From JAHFJU01 sp964354865 (GTDB taxonomy: Bacteria > Patescibacteriota > Gracilibacteria > UBA1369 > UM-FILTER-53-11): DNA of 12,857 nt. The first letter of the stretch is position 1, and each line of letters opens with the position of its first letter. The stretch lies in NCBI GenBank assembly GCA_964354865.1, contig CAYHBN010000048.1, forward strand, positions 1 to 12,857, given 5' to 3'. Shown one piece after another: positions 6,393-12,844 of this stretch. The notes under the pieces were generated by a model. That model was given only the letters and a program-made list of their open reading frames with translations. It had not been told where the DNA came from and ran no database searches. Position numbers and translations under genes: made by a program.

Positions 6393-6809
6393 ATGAGCAT
6401 TTCTTCTCCTTCTTCGGATCGTGACGGTAGCCCTGAAGCTCAAGCTGAAAATATTGCTTGGTTTATGGGTAAAGAGTCTGCAGGCAGGGACGAGTTTAAC
6501 GGTATTGTGCACTACACAAGAGATGCCTGTCTTAAAGGAGGTAGTGAGCCGTACAACCAATCTCTCCACGCGGGTTTACCCATTGTGGGTGATTATCCAC
6601 ATGGATTCTTTGAACTCTATGCTGATCCCCGAAATTTTTTTCTTTTACAAGCGCTGAAGTATGTAGTTATAACGGTAGTCCCAGAAGCAGATGCGAGTCG
6701 TAGTTTTCAAGCAGTAATCGAGAGTGAATTATTGCTCGAAAGAAGGAATTTAAATCAAGATGACGTCCCTGATCGGTTTCAATTGCCGTATCTCACAGAA
6801 AGACTATAA
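6393..6809 (+). CDS. small protein of unknown function inside the infC-rpmI gap
   Basis: A 138-residue, slightly acidic soluble protein with no signal peptide or membrane segment. I do not recognise a family. The first 20 residues are Ser/Asp/Glu-rich and probably flexible; residues about 30-130 look like a small mixed alpha/beta domain, with a central hydrophobic strand LKYVVITVVPEA (88-99). It runs opposite to both neighbours. Its stop (TAA 6807-6809) abuts the infC stop: the last sense codon CTA (6804-6806) is the complement of infC's TAG. The gene therefore interrupts the otherwise common infC-rpmI-rplT order. The ATG is preceded by an AT-rich, pyrimidine-rich stretch without a ribosome-binding motif. 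The length, protein-like composition and clean packing between genes favour a real gene, but only a homologue search would prove it. Confidence 0.62.
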   Translation: MSISSPSSDRDGSPEAQAENIAWFMGKESAGRDEFNGIVHYTRDACLKGGSEPYNQSLHAGLPIVGDYPHGFFELYADPRNFFLLQALKYVVITVVPEADASRSFQAVIESELLLERRNLNQDDVPDRFQLPYLTERL

Positions 6810-7310
6810 CGGTGCAACCAGTAAAAAGATGGTATTCCCCTGTTTTTTAGGACCTTCTTGAAGATTTGCAAATGGCTTGAGCATCTCGGCAAATTTCTTG
6901 ATTTTATCGAAACCGAGGTCTAAGTGTGAAAGCTCACGGCCTCGCATAACGAGAGAAATCTTCACCATATTGCGTTTTTCAATAAAATCCTTAATTTTAT
7001 TCGCCTTCGTTTCGAGATCATGAGTGTCAGTTCGTACCGAAATACGAATCGCTTTAACTTCGGTCTGCTTTGTTCCCTTCTTTTGCTTCTGATCCAGTTT
7101 TTTCTGTCGATACAGGAATTTTCCAAAATCCAACACCTTACAAACAGGAGGACGAGCCATAGGGGCAACTTCAACAAGATCCAACTCCATTGAGCGGGCA
7201 AGTTCAAGAGCCTTCTCGATTGCCATAATGCCGATCATCTCTTCTTTTTCATCGATAACACGAACAGTTGGGGCACGAATACGGTCGTTGAGGCGGAAAT
7301 ATTTAGAAAT
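6804..7310 (-). CDS. infC: translation initiation factor IF-3, AUU start
   Basis: A 168-residue IF-3, which binds the 30S subunit, keeps it apart from 50S and checks start codons. The N-domain reads FRLNDRIRAPTVRVID and IGIMAIEKALELA; a Lys-rich linker (YRQKKLDQKQKKG) and the C-domain (TEVKAIRISVRTDTHDLETK, then IEKRNMVKISLVMRGRELSH) follow. The first ATG (7238) would cut off the conserved RLNDRIRAP segment. Between it and the upstream in-frame stop at 7341-7343 there is no ATG, GTG or TTG. ATT at 7308-7310 lies five codons before RLNDRI and gives a normal length, so I place the start there, as in E. coli infC, where AUU lets IF-3 control its own synthesis. A good promoter lies just upstream, leaving a leader of about 26 bases with no Shine-Dalgarno motif. 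It is convergent with the unknown gene at 6393. Confidence 0.93.
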   Translation of the reverse strand: MSKYFRLNDRIRAPTVRVIDEKEEMIGIMAIEKALELARSMELDLVEVAPMARPPVCKVLDFGKFLYRQKKLDQKQKKGTKQTEVKAIRISVRTDTHDLETKANKIKDFIEKRNMVKISLVMRGRELSHLDLGFDKIKKFAEMLKPFANLQEGPKKQGNTIFLLVAPL

Positions 7311-7342
7311 AAAGAAAAAAGTTAAAAGGTATGTCGGCTCTT

Positions 7343-7372
7343 ATTCTAGGGTAGAGGGGGTGGTGAAGTCAA
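7343..7372 (-). promoter_or_regulatory. sigma-70-type promoter of infC
   Basis: On the minus strand, -35 TTGACT (plus 7367-7372, 5/6) and -10 TAGAAT (plus 7343-7348, 5/6) are 18 bp apart. The predicted transcript starts near 7336, about 26 bases before the AUU start codon of infC. Confidence 0.7.
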
Positions 7373-7444
7373 TCAGAGGACTTGATAGGATAGTGAACAA
7401 CACCTGTGTCGGTATTTTTCTGAGAGTTTCACCGGTGATGTTTT

Positions 7445-7473
7445 TTGCAAATTTGTCATGCTACGTCTAGTAT
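7445..7473 (+). promoter_or_regulatory. candidate promoter of the MEP gene run (ispG first)
   Basis: TTGCAA (7445-7450, 4/6) and TAGTAT (7468-7473) with a 17-bp spacer. Transcription would begin near 7480, about seven bases before the ispG ATG, so the leader would be too short for a ribosome-binding site. The overlapping TATAAG (7471-7476) could serve as -10 instead, moving the start even closer. It is divergent from the infC promoter in the same 176-bp gap. Confidence 0.45.
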
Positions 7474-7486
7474 AAGGCCCTCAAAT

Positions 7487-8698
7487 ATGACCACCCGCCG
7501 AACTACACATTCGGTTTTCGTGGGCACAGTCGGTATTGGTTCTGCGTTTCCGATTCGCATTCAGTCGATGACGAACACAGATACAGCCGACATTGCTGCG
7601 ACAACAAAACAGATTTTAGAACTTGCGAATGCGGGCTCTGAGATTGTTCGAATAACGGTAAATAACGAAGCGGCGGCGAAAGCGGTGAGTGAAATTATTA
7701 AGAGGATTCGTGATGAAGGATGTTATGTGCCGATCGTCGGCGACTTTCACTACAACGGGCATATACTGCTTCGGCAGTATGGTGAATGTGCCCGCGCACT
7801 GAATAAATATCGAATAAATCCTGGGAATGTCGGGAGTGGTATTTTTCATGATCAAAACTTTGGCGATATGATTCGAATTGCATGTCAGTACGGCAAACCG
7901 GTACGCATTGGGGTGAACTGGGGGTCGCTCGACGCTGAACTACTTACTAAAAATATGTCGGAGAATTCAGCGCTCAAAACTCCACTCACAAGTAATGAGG
8001 TGATAATGAATTCATTGATTGAAAGCACATTGCAATCTGCGGCACGCGCACGCGAACTTGGTCTGCCAAAAGACAAAATTATTTTGAGTATTAAGTCTTC
8101 AGAGGTCGGTATGTGCGCAGAGGTAAACCGCCGATTAGCGGCTGCGTGTAACTACCCACTGCATGTGGGACTCACAGAAGCCGGCGTCGGTTTGCCAGGG
8201 ATTGTAGCGAGTACCGCTTTGCTCTCTCAACTATTACATGAAGGTATTGGCGAGACTATTCGTGTCTCAGTAACGCCGACGCCATCGACGCCACGAACCA
8301 AAGAAGTCGAAGTTTCGCGCATGATTTTAGAGTCACTGGGATTAGCTAACTTTTCCCCTCGCGTTACGAGCTGCCCCGGATGTGGGCGCGCAAATAATGT
8401 GGCGTTTCAACATGTTGCCGAGCGCGTGAATGAGTTTGTTGCGCAACGTATTGAAGACTGGAAAAAAATAAATCCTCATTTTGCAGAAAAGAAAATCGCC
8501 GTAATGGGCTGTGTAGTAAATGGTCCTGGAGAGTCACGATATGCAGATATTGCGCTGAGTTTTCCCGGTCGTAGCGAAGAGCCGCGCGCGATTGTGTTTA
8601 TCGATGGGAAAGTAGCAAAAACGCTCATGGGAACAAGTATCGAAGAGGATTTCTTAAAGATGTTGGATGAGTATTTTTTAGCCGCGCATGTGGCGTAA
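7487..8698 (+). CDS. ispG: HMBPP synthase IspG (GcpE), iron-sulfur enzyme of the MEP pathway
   Basis: A 403-residue enzyme that reductively opens the cyclic diphosphate MEcPP to HMBPP, the next-to-last MEP step. Residues 22-60 (PIRIQSMTNTDTADIAATT, then AGSEIVRITVNN) begin the TIM-barrel. PIVGDFHYN (82-90), YRINPGNVG (108-116) and IGVNWGSL (141-148) are barrel motifs. The C-terminal cluster domain has SCPGCGR (295-301) and GCVVNGPGES (341-350); C296, C299, C342 and E349 are the four expected ligands of the [4Fe-4S] cluster. Length fits the two-domain bacterial form. A TTG at 7445 would extend the N-terminus by 14 residues without family similarity, so ATG 7487 is preferred; it also fits the promoter. 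It is the first gene of ispG-dxr-ispDF-ispE, followed by dxr after 11 bp. All key residues are intact. Confidence 0.96.
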   Translation: MTTRRTTHSVFVGTVGIGSAFPIRIQSMTNTDTADIAATTKQILELANAGSEIVRITVNNEAAAKAVSEIIKRIRDEGCYVPIVGDFHYNGHILLRQYGECARALNKYRINPGNVGSGIFHDQNFGDMIRIACQYGKPVRIGVNWGSLDAELLTKNMSENSALKTPLTSNEVIMNSLIESTLQSAARARELGLPKDKIILSIKSSEVGMCAEVNRRLAAACNYPLHVGLTEAGVGLPGIVASTALLSQLLHEGIGETIRVSVTPTPSTPRTKEVEVSRMILESLGLANFSPRVTSCPGCGRANNVAFQHVAERVNEFVAQRIEDWKKINPHFAEKKIAVMGCVVNGPGESRYADIALSFPGRSEEPRAIVFIDGKVAKTLMGTSIEEDFLKMLDEYFLAAHVA

Positions 8699-8709
8699 TT
8701 GAGAGTTCT

Positions 8710-9780
8710 ATGCGAAAAAAAATTGCTATCTTTGGTTCAACTGGGTCAATTGGAACACAAGTGCTTCAGTGTCTGCGTTTTTTGGAAGACGTGTATGAAG
8801 TCGTTGCGATAACGTGCAATACGTCGAAGAAATTATTTGAAGAACAAAAGCGTGAGTGGAGGCCGAAGTATTCGGTGGTGGCGAGCGAGTGCGAAAATCC
8901 TCAACAAGAAATGAATGATTTGGTGAAAAATAATGAGGTGGAGTATGTCGTCAATGCACTTTCGGGAGTTGCGGGCGTTTGGCTTACCGAAGCGGCAATT
9001 CAGGCCGGCAAAACGGTTTTTCTGGCGAACAAGGAGTCTCTTGTTATGAGGGGTGAGCAACTTATGAAAATGGCAAGGGAGCGCGGTGGGGCTATCGTCC
9101 CTCTGGACTCCGAGGCGGCTGGTTTGTGGCAATTACTGCGGTGTGAAGGAGCGGGCACGAATCATCGCCATGAAGAAAAAAGTGTGGTACCAAATGTGTG
9201 CCCTGACAAAATGAGCCAATTGAATTCTGTAACGATTACTGCCTCTGGTGGACCTTTCTACGGTTTTTCACGAGAGCAACTTGCGTCGGTCACACTTGAG
9301 CAAGCGCTGAATCACCCCACGTGGAAAATGGGAAAAAAGATCACGATAGATAGCGCAACATTAGTTAATAAGGCCTTCGAGCTTATTGAGTGTAGTCGGC
9401 TTTTTGCTCTTCCTATTGATAAAATTAAGGTCGTTGTAGATCGCAAAAGTTATGTGCACGCGGGTGTTGAATATGTAAATGGAGAGAAAAAGTGGGTCGT
9501 GTATCCCCCCGATATGCGCTCGCCAATTTTCGACGCGTTGCAGTATATGGCCGGCAGCGTATCGGCAGAGCAGTACATGCCGCAGTTGCCGCAAATAACA
9601 TCAAACATCGGCGATACATCTTTTCAAGAAGTTGATGAGTCGGTTTTTGCCGCTCTTTCATTTGCCCGCAAACAGGTGCCATTAGGTGACAGCGCCTGTG
9701 CGAGATTTTGTGAATTGAACGAAGCTTCCGTTGGGTCTTTTTTATGTGGTAAAATCCCTTTCCTCTCCATCATTCCCTAA
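8710..9780 (+). CDS. dxr: DXP reductoisomerase (IspC/Dxr), C-terminally short
   Basis: A 356-residue enzyme that rearranges and reduces 1-deoxyxylulose 5-phosphate to MEP with NADPH. Seen in order: the nucleotide-binding start IAIFGSTGSIG (5-15), LANKES (105-110), the metal site LDSEAAG (132-138), TASGGPF (177-183), NHPTWKMGKK (201-210), DSATLVNKAFE (214-224) and PPDMRSPI (266-273). The expected catalytic Lys, Asp, Glu, Ser, His and Trp positions are kept. Three oddities stand out. First, an extra stretch of about 20 residues (about 143-172) carries C145, H152, H154 and C164. Second, the usual HPQS reads DRKS (244-247). Third, the protein stops just after GKIPFLSI, about 40 residues before the usual end, so the last helices are absent. 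Neither other reading frame past the stop restores them. It probably remains active but needs testing. It starts 11 bp after ispG. Confidence 0.92.
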   Translation: MRKKIAIFGSTGSIGTQVLQCLRFLEDVYEVVAITCNTSKKLFEEQKREWRPKYSVVASECENPQQEMNDLVKNNEVEYVVNALSGVAGVWLTEAAIQAGKTVFLANKESLVMRGEQLMKMARERGGAIVPLDSEAAGLWQLLRCEGAGTNHRHEEKSVVPNVCPDKMSQLNSVTITASGGPFYGFSREQLASVTLEQALNHPTWKMGKKITIDSATLVNKAFELIECSRLFALPIDKIKVVVDRKSYVHAGVEYVNGEKKWVVYPPDMRSPIFDALQYMAGSVSAEQYMPQLPQITSNIGDTSFQEVDESVFAALSFARKQVPLGDSACARFCELNEASVGSFLCGKIPFLSIIP

Positions 9781-9814
9781 TTCTCTTTCTCCCTTACTCT
9801 CTTAATCTCTCCCC
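9758..9814 (+). other. pyrimidine-rich tract spanning the dxr end and ispDF leader
   Basis: From the last codons of dxr to the ispDF GTG the plus strand is almost entirely C and T, for about 55 bases. The 20 bases before the GTG are 17/20 pyrimidine, the opposite of a Shine-Dalgarno region. It coincides with the point where Dxr is shortened, so it may be simple-sequence growth that replaced the old 3' end, or a leader element. No protein similarity in any frame. Confidence 0.5.
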
Positions 9815-10993
9815 GTGAACTACGCTGTCATACTTGCCGCCGGCACCTCTACACGCTTTGGAAAAAAGAAAATGTTCGAAGATATTTTTGGCCGTACGTT
9901 ATTATCTCGCGTATTAACCTTATGCGAAAATACTCCTGAAATAGATGAGGTTGTCGTTGTCTATAATCCTGCCGATGAAATTACCGTCATTGCGCATAAC
10001 GAGTTGTATTTGAAAAAAAAGTGGATGGTTGCAAAAGGCGGCGAAACGCGTTTTTTGTCTTCGGTGAGTGCGGTTGAGACTTTGAACCGATTGAGAAACA
10101 TTACGGCCGAAGACCGATTTGTGTTTTTAAATGGGGCGAATCCTCTTTCGACGAGTGATGAAATTCAGCGATGTTTAAAGGCATGTACCGGCAAAATTGT
10201 TGGTGTTGCGGTTGGGAGATCAATTACTCATTCGATAAAAAAAATAAGCAAGAGACAAAATAAAAAAGGTGTGTTTGCAATTACTAAACATCTCGATAGG
10301 TCGTTGTTGTGCGAAACAGAAACGCCGCAAGTGGTATCGGCAATTGCGTATACCAAAGCCGCAAATATATTAACGAGTGTAAATGCCCAAGGCCGAACAT
10401 TAACCGATGAATTGGCCGTTTTACAACTCGTTGATGGCAAAACGGCACTGGTTCTTGCTCATGAAGTGAATCGAAAAATCACCACGCCACTCGATTTAGA
10501 AATGTTAAATGGGCTCGTTGCTTCTGTTGGCGTTGGCGAAGATAGTCATGAATTTATTGAGAGCGAAAAACCACTCAAGATTGCCGGGCAGTTAATCCCT
10601 TCTGAATTTGCATTTGATGCTGACTCAGATGGAGATGTTGTGTTGCACGCTATCGCAAACGCCATAAGCTCAGCTCGCGGCGGCGATTCGCTGGGAACGT
10701 TTGCATCGGCTATGTGCGAAGATGGAATAAAAGACAGTAGAGCGTATGTGAAAGTTGTTATGAAAAAAAATAAAGAAGCAGGATTAAAATTCGAACATAT
10801 TTCACTCAGTCTCGAAGGTGCGTATCCGAAAATTGATGACCACGCGCCGTATATGAGGCAGTCTCTTTCTGATTTACTTGCTCTGCCCATTGAACGAATC
10901 GGCATAACGGCAACAACAGGAAAATCCCACACTGCCTACGGGAAAGGAAAAGCGCTTAAATGTATTGCCTATCTCATTTTACGAAATGCATAA
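9815..10993 (+). CDS. ispDF: bifunctional IspD-IspF (MEP cytidylyltransferase / MEcPP synthase)
   Basis: A 392-residue fusion covering two non-adjacent MEP steps. Residues 1-232 are IspD, which joins CTP and MEP: the nucleotide loop ILAAGTSTRFG (6-16), GGETRFLSSVSA (75-86), ETPQ (169-172), TDELAVL (197-203) and KITTPLDLE (221-229). Residues 236-392 are IspF, which cyclises CDP-MEP 2-phosphate: the zinc-site GEDSH (241-245, D243 and H245), SDGDVVLHA (271-279, H278) and TATTGK (365-370). Several usual active-site positions differ: HDAARP reads LNGANP (105-110), PKQ reads KKM, HSDGD reads DSDGD, and TTTEKLGFTGR is poorly kept. The enzyme is thus divergent but keeps the zinc ligands. The start is GTG 34 bp after dxr, with no Shine-Dalgarno motif. 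Its end overlaps the ispE start by 8 bp. IspDF fusions are known from alpha- and epsilon-proteobacteria. Confidence 0.92.
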   Translation: MNYAVILAAGTSTRFGKKKMFEDIFGRTLLSRVLTLCENTPEIDEVVVVYNPADEITVIAHNELYLKKKWMVAKGGETRFLSSVSAVETLNRLRNITAEDRFVFLNGANPLSTSDEIQRCLKACTGKIVGVAVGRSITHSIKKISKRQNKKGVFAITKHLDRSLLCETETPQVVSAIAYTKAANILTSVNAQGRTLTDELAVLQLVDGKTALVLAHEVNRKITTPLDLEMLNGLVASVGVGEDSHEFIESEKPLKIAGQLIPSEFAFDADSDGDVVLHAIANAISSARGGDSLGTFASAMCEDGIKDSRAYVKVVMKKNKEAGLKFEHISLSLEGAYPKIDDHAPYMRQSLSDLLALPIERIGITATTGKSHTAYGKGKALKCIAYLILRNA

Positions 10994-11798
10994 TTTTACT
11001 CAAAAGGCCTACGCAAAGGTAAATCTGGTGCTCGATGTTTTGCTTAGGACGCCATCGGGGTACCACGAAATACAAACCATTCTGCACGAAGTCTCCTCTT
11101 TGTATGACGAAATTTCTTTTTTGAAAGCCCCCGCGGGTGTGACGTTTTTCTGCAAAAATCCTCGCCTTGAGTTCGATGAAAAAAATACGATTGTTCGCGC
11201 CATTGAACTCTTTGAAAAAAAGTTTGAACAAAAAGTAGGCGGGCATTTTTCACTTACGAAGAATATTCCCCTACGCTCAGGCCTTGGCGGTGGTTCGAGC
11301 GATGCAGCGGCCACACTTAAGCTCCTTGTGCGCGCCTACGACGTACGCTGTTGTACACTCGACATGTCCCCTACCGGCGTTGTCGACAGCTGTCACGAGG
11401 CTGGTTGTCCACTCTTTGACCTAGCGCGCGAAATTGGCATGGACGTTCCATTCTTTATTAATGGCGGTACGCAGCTTGCGACACACTTTGGTGAAAAACT
11501 CATGCCGCTCATGACGGTCGCTCCCTACTTCGATTTTGAAATTATTAATACGGGCGTTGAAGTTTCTACGGCCGACGCTTACAACGCACTCAATTTGGCT
11601 GAGTGTGGAAAAAACATCGATAAAACGCACGAGTTTTTAAGCGCACTTTCAGATGGTGACGCACTAAAAATGATTCAAGCGATGCATAATGATTTTGAAG
11701 TTGGTGCGCCACACAATCCTATAAATCTCTCTGAAAAAATTATGCTTGCCGGGTCAGGTGGGGCAAAGGTACGTATATTGACAAAAGGCGATATTTAG
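10986..11798 (+). CDS. ispE: CDP-ME kinase IspE (GHMP kinase), C-terminally short
   Basis: A 270-residue GHMP-family kinase that phosphorylates CDP-methylerythritol, acting between the IspD and IspF steps. Motifs: YAKVNLVLDVLLRTPSGYHE (9-28), the ATP loop IPLRSGLGGGSSDAA (94-108), MDVPFFINGG (152-161, D153 as the expected base), NDFE (235-238) and AGSGGA (255-260). Two oddities are visible. An extra stretch of about 16 residues (about 121-142) carries C122, C123, C136 and C141. The chain ends ten residues past GSGGA, where relatives continue for about 20-30. The ATG at 10986 is chosen because it gives the family start; the frame is open to a TTG at 10965 without similarity. It overlaps ispDF by 8 bp (ATGCATAA), so translational coupling is likely. 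Its 3' end contains the promoter of the next gene. Confidence 0.93.
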   Translation: MHNFTQKAYAKVNLVLDVLLRTPSGYHEIQTILHEVSSLYDEISFLKAPAGVTFFCKNPRLEFDEKNTIVRAIELFEKKFEQKVGGHFSLTKNIPLRSGLGGGSSDAAATLKLLVRAYDVRCCTLDMSPTGVVDSCHEAGCPLFDLAREIGMDVPFFINGGTQLATHFGEKLMPLMTVAPYFDFEIINTGVEVSTADAYNALNLAECGKNIDKTHEFLSALSDGDALKMIQAMHNDFEVGAPHNPINLSEKIMLAGSGGAKVRILTKGDI

Positions 11799-11806
11799 CT
11801 AATAAT
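11778..11806 (+). promoter_or_regulatory. strong promoter inside ispE for the methyltransferase-like gene
   Basis: A perfect -35 TTGACA (11778-11783), 17-bp spacer and -10 AATAAT (11801-11806, 5/6). Transcription should begin about 11813-11816 and the next ATG is at 11816, so the message would be leaderless or nearly so. The promoter lies in the last codons of ispE. Confidence 0.7.
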
Positions 11807-11815
11807 CTGGCTGCT

Positions 11816-12844
11816 ATGACTTCAACTCTCGACCAACTTCAAGCTCAGGCGCGTTCGATGAATGACAATAACGCAATGACGAAACTTGGAATAGATCCTG
11901 ATCAACCAGAAACGCTAGCCCCTCTCGTAAAACTTCTTGAAAATCACGAACTCGGTGCAACTGCGCGTGCGGTATTAATTCAGGTTCGTGGTGCATTATC
12001 TGTACGTGGCGAGACTCTTGAAACAGCGCTTTTGGATCCCGCCTTTTCAAATAATATCCGTACCTCTGTGCCCGCTTCAAGCTCAATTTCCCGAGCGATT
12101 CCACTTGCCGCTGTTATGAATGAGCACCTTAGTGGAGAAGAGCCATTTACAATCTATGATTTAGGAGCCGGACGAGCACATGCATCACGAATGTTTTTGC
12201 ATCCAGAACTTTTAGAACGACCGTTTTTTCCAAGTCTCAGAATGGCTTACAAACCGGATCAAATGCCGAATGTGTGCAGGGTTGTGGCGGTAGATTCACG
12301 TATACCAAGCGTGAAAGAAGCAACACAAGTTTATTATGAGACAAACGGTGATAAGACTGACAAGGTGAGAATTATGGAAGAGCTAGAGGATTTTGAAGAG
12401 GAAGATAGAGGTTCGAACAGATTGTTCCAAGTTGTTGGCGATATACGAAATGCGGCTGCTATGTCTTTAGCGAAAAGAGTCGCGGGAATGAACAATGTTA
12501 TTTTTTTGAATAACGTTTTGTATGCGGTGGATACGAAAACAGGACTGGAAATTTGCGATGCGGTGAATGCTCTCGCGTCTCAACTTCAAGCACCAATTAT
12601 TCAAATGGAGGGCTGGGATGTTTTTCAGCCAACAAAGCCAAGCGTCATGTTGCCTAGTAGAGATAAACCACTTGGAACGCCCGCGCTTGTTCGTATTGGA
12701 AATAATTTGCCCCCACATCCCCACGCGAATATGCGAGTAGTTGCTGAACTTGATGGCGCGACCGGAAAGCCTTTTATTCTTCACAGGGCTGACGGAACGC
12801 GGGTGTTTGTGAATAAGAATGGTGAGCAAGAAACGATTGCGTAG
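11816..12844 (+). CDS. SAM-dependent methyltransferase-like protein, target unknown
   Basis: A 342-residue soluble protein I do not recognise as a named family. Residues 1-105 are mostly helical. From 111 on, a class I Rossmann methyltransferase core can be traced: FTIYDLGAGRAHAS (111-124) as the SAM-binding Gly-rich loop, VCRVVAVDSR (153-162) with D160 as the ribose-binding acid, FQVVGDIRNAA (204-214) as motif III, and NNVIFLNNVLYAV (226-238) as the next strand. A Glu-rich insertion (about 188-198, ELEDFEEEDR) lies between motifs II and III. The last 60 residues are a beta-rich tail. There is no signal or membrane segment. Substrate is unknown; catalysis itself is only inferred from the fold pattern. 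It follows ispE by 17 bp but has its own strong promoter, so a link to isoprenoid synthesis is not implied. Confidence 0.78.
   Translation: MTSTLDQLQAQARSMNDNNAMTKLGIDPDQPETLAPLVKLLENHELGATARAVLIQVRGALSVRGETLETALLDPAFSNNIRTSVPASSSISRAIPLAAVMNEHLSGEEPFTIYDLGAGRAHASRMFLHPELLERPFFPSLRMAYKPDQMPNVCRVVAVDSRIPSVKEATQVYYETNGDKTDKVRIMEELEDFEEEDRGSNRLFQVVGDIRNAAAMSLAKRVAGMNNVIFLNNVLYAVDTKTGLEICDAVNALASQLQAPIIQMEGWDVFQPTKPSVMLPSRDKPLGTPALVRIGNNLPPHPHANMRVVAELDGATGKPFILHRADGTRVFVNKNGEQETIA

Noticed and set aside
7429..7438. Palindrome TCACCGGTGA between infC and ispG
   Set aside because: A ten-base palindrome with no second copy nearby and no fixed relation to either promoter is too weak to call an operator.
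12405..12425. tRNA-like GGTTCGAAC string
   Set aside because: It lies in frame inside the methyltransferase-like gene and no acceptor or anticodon stems surround it.
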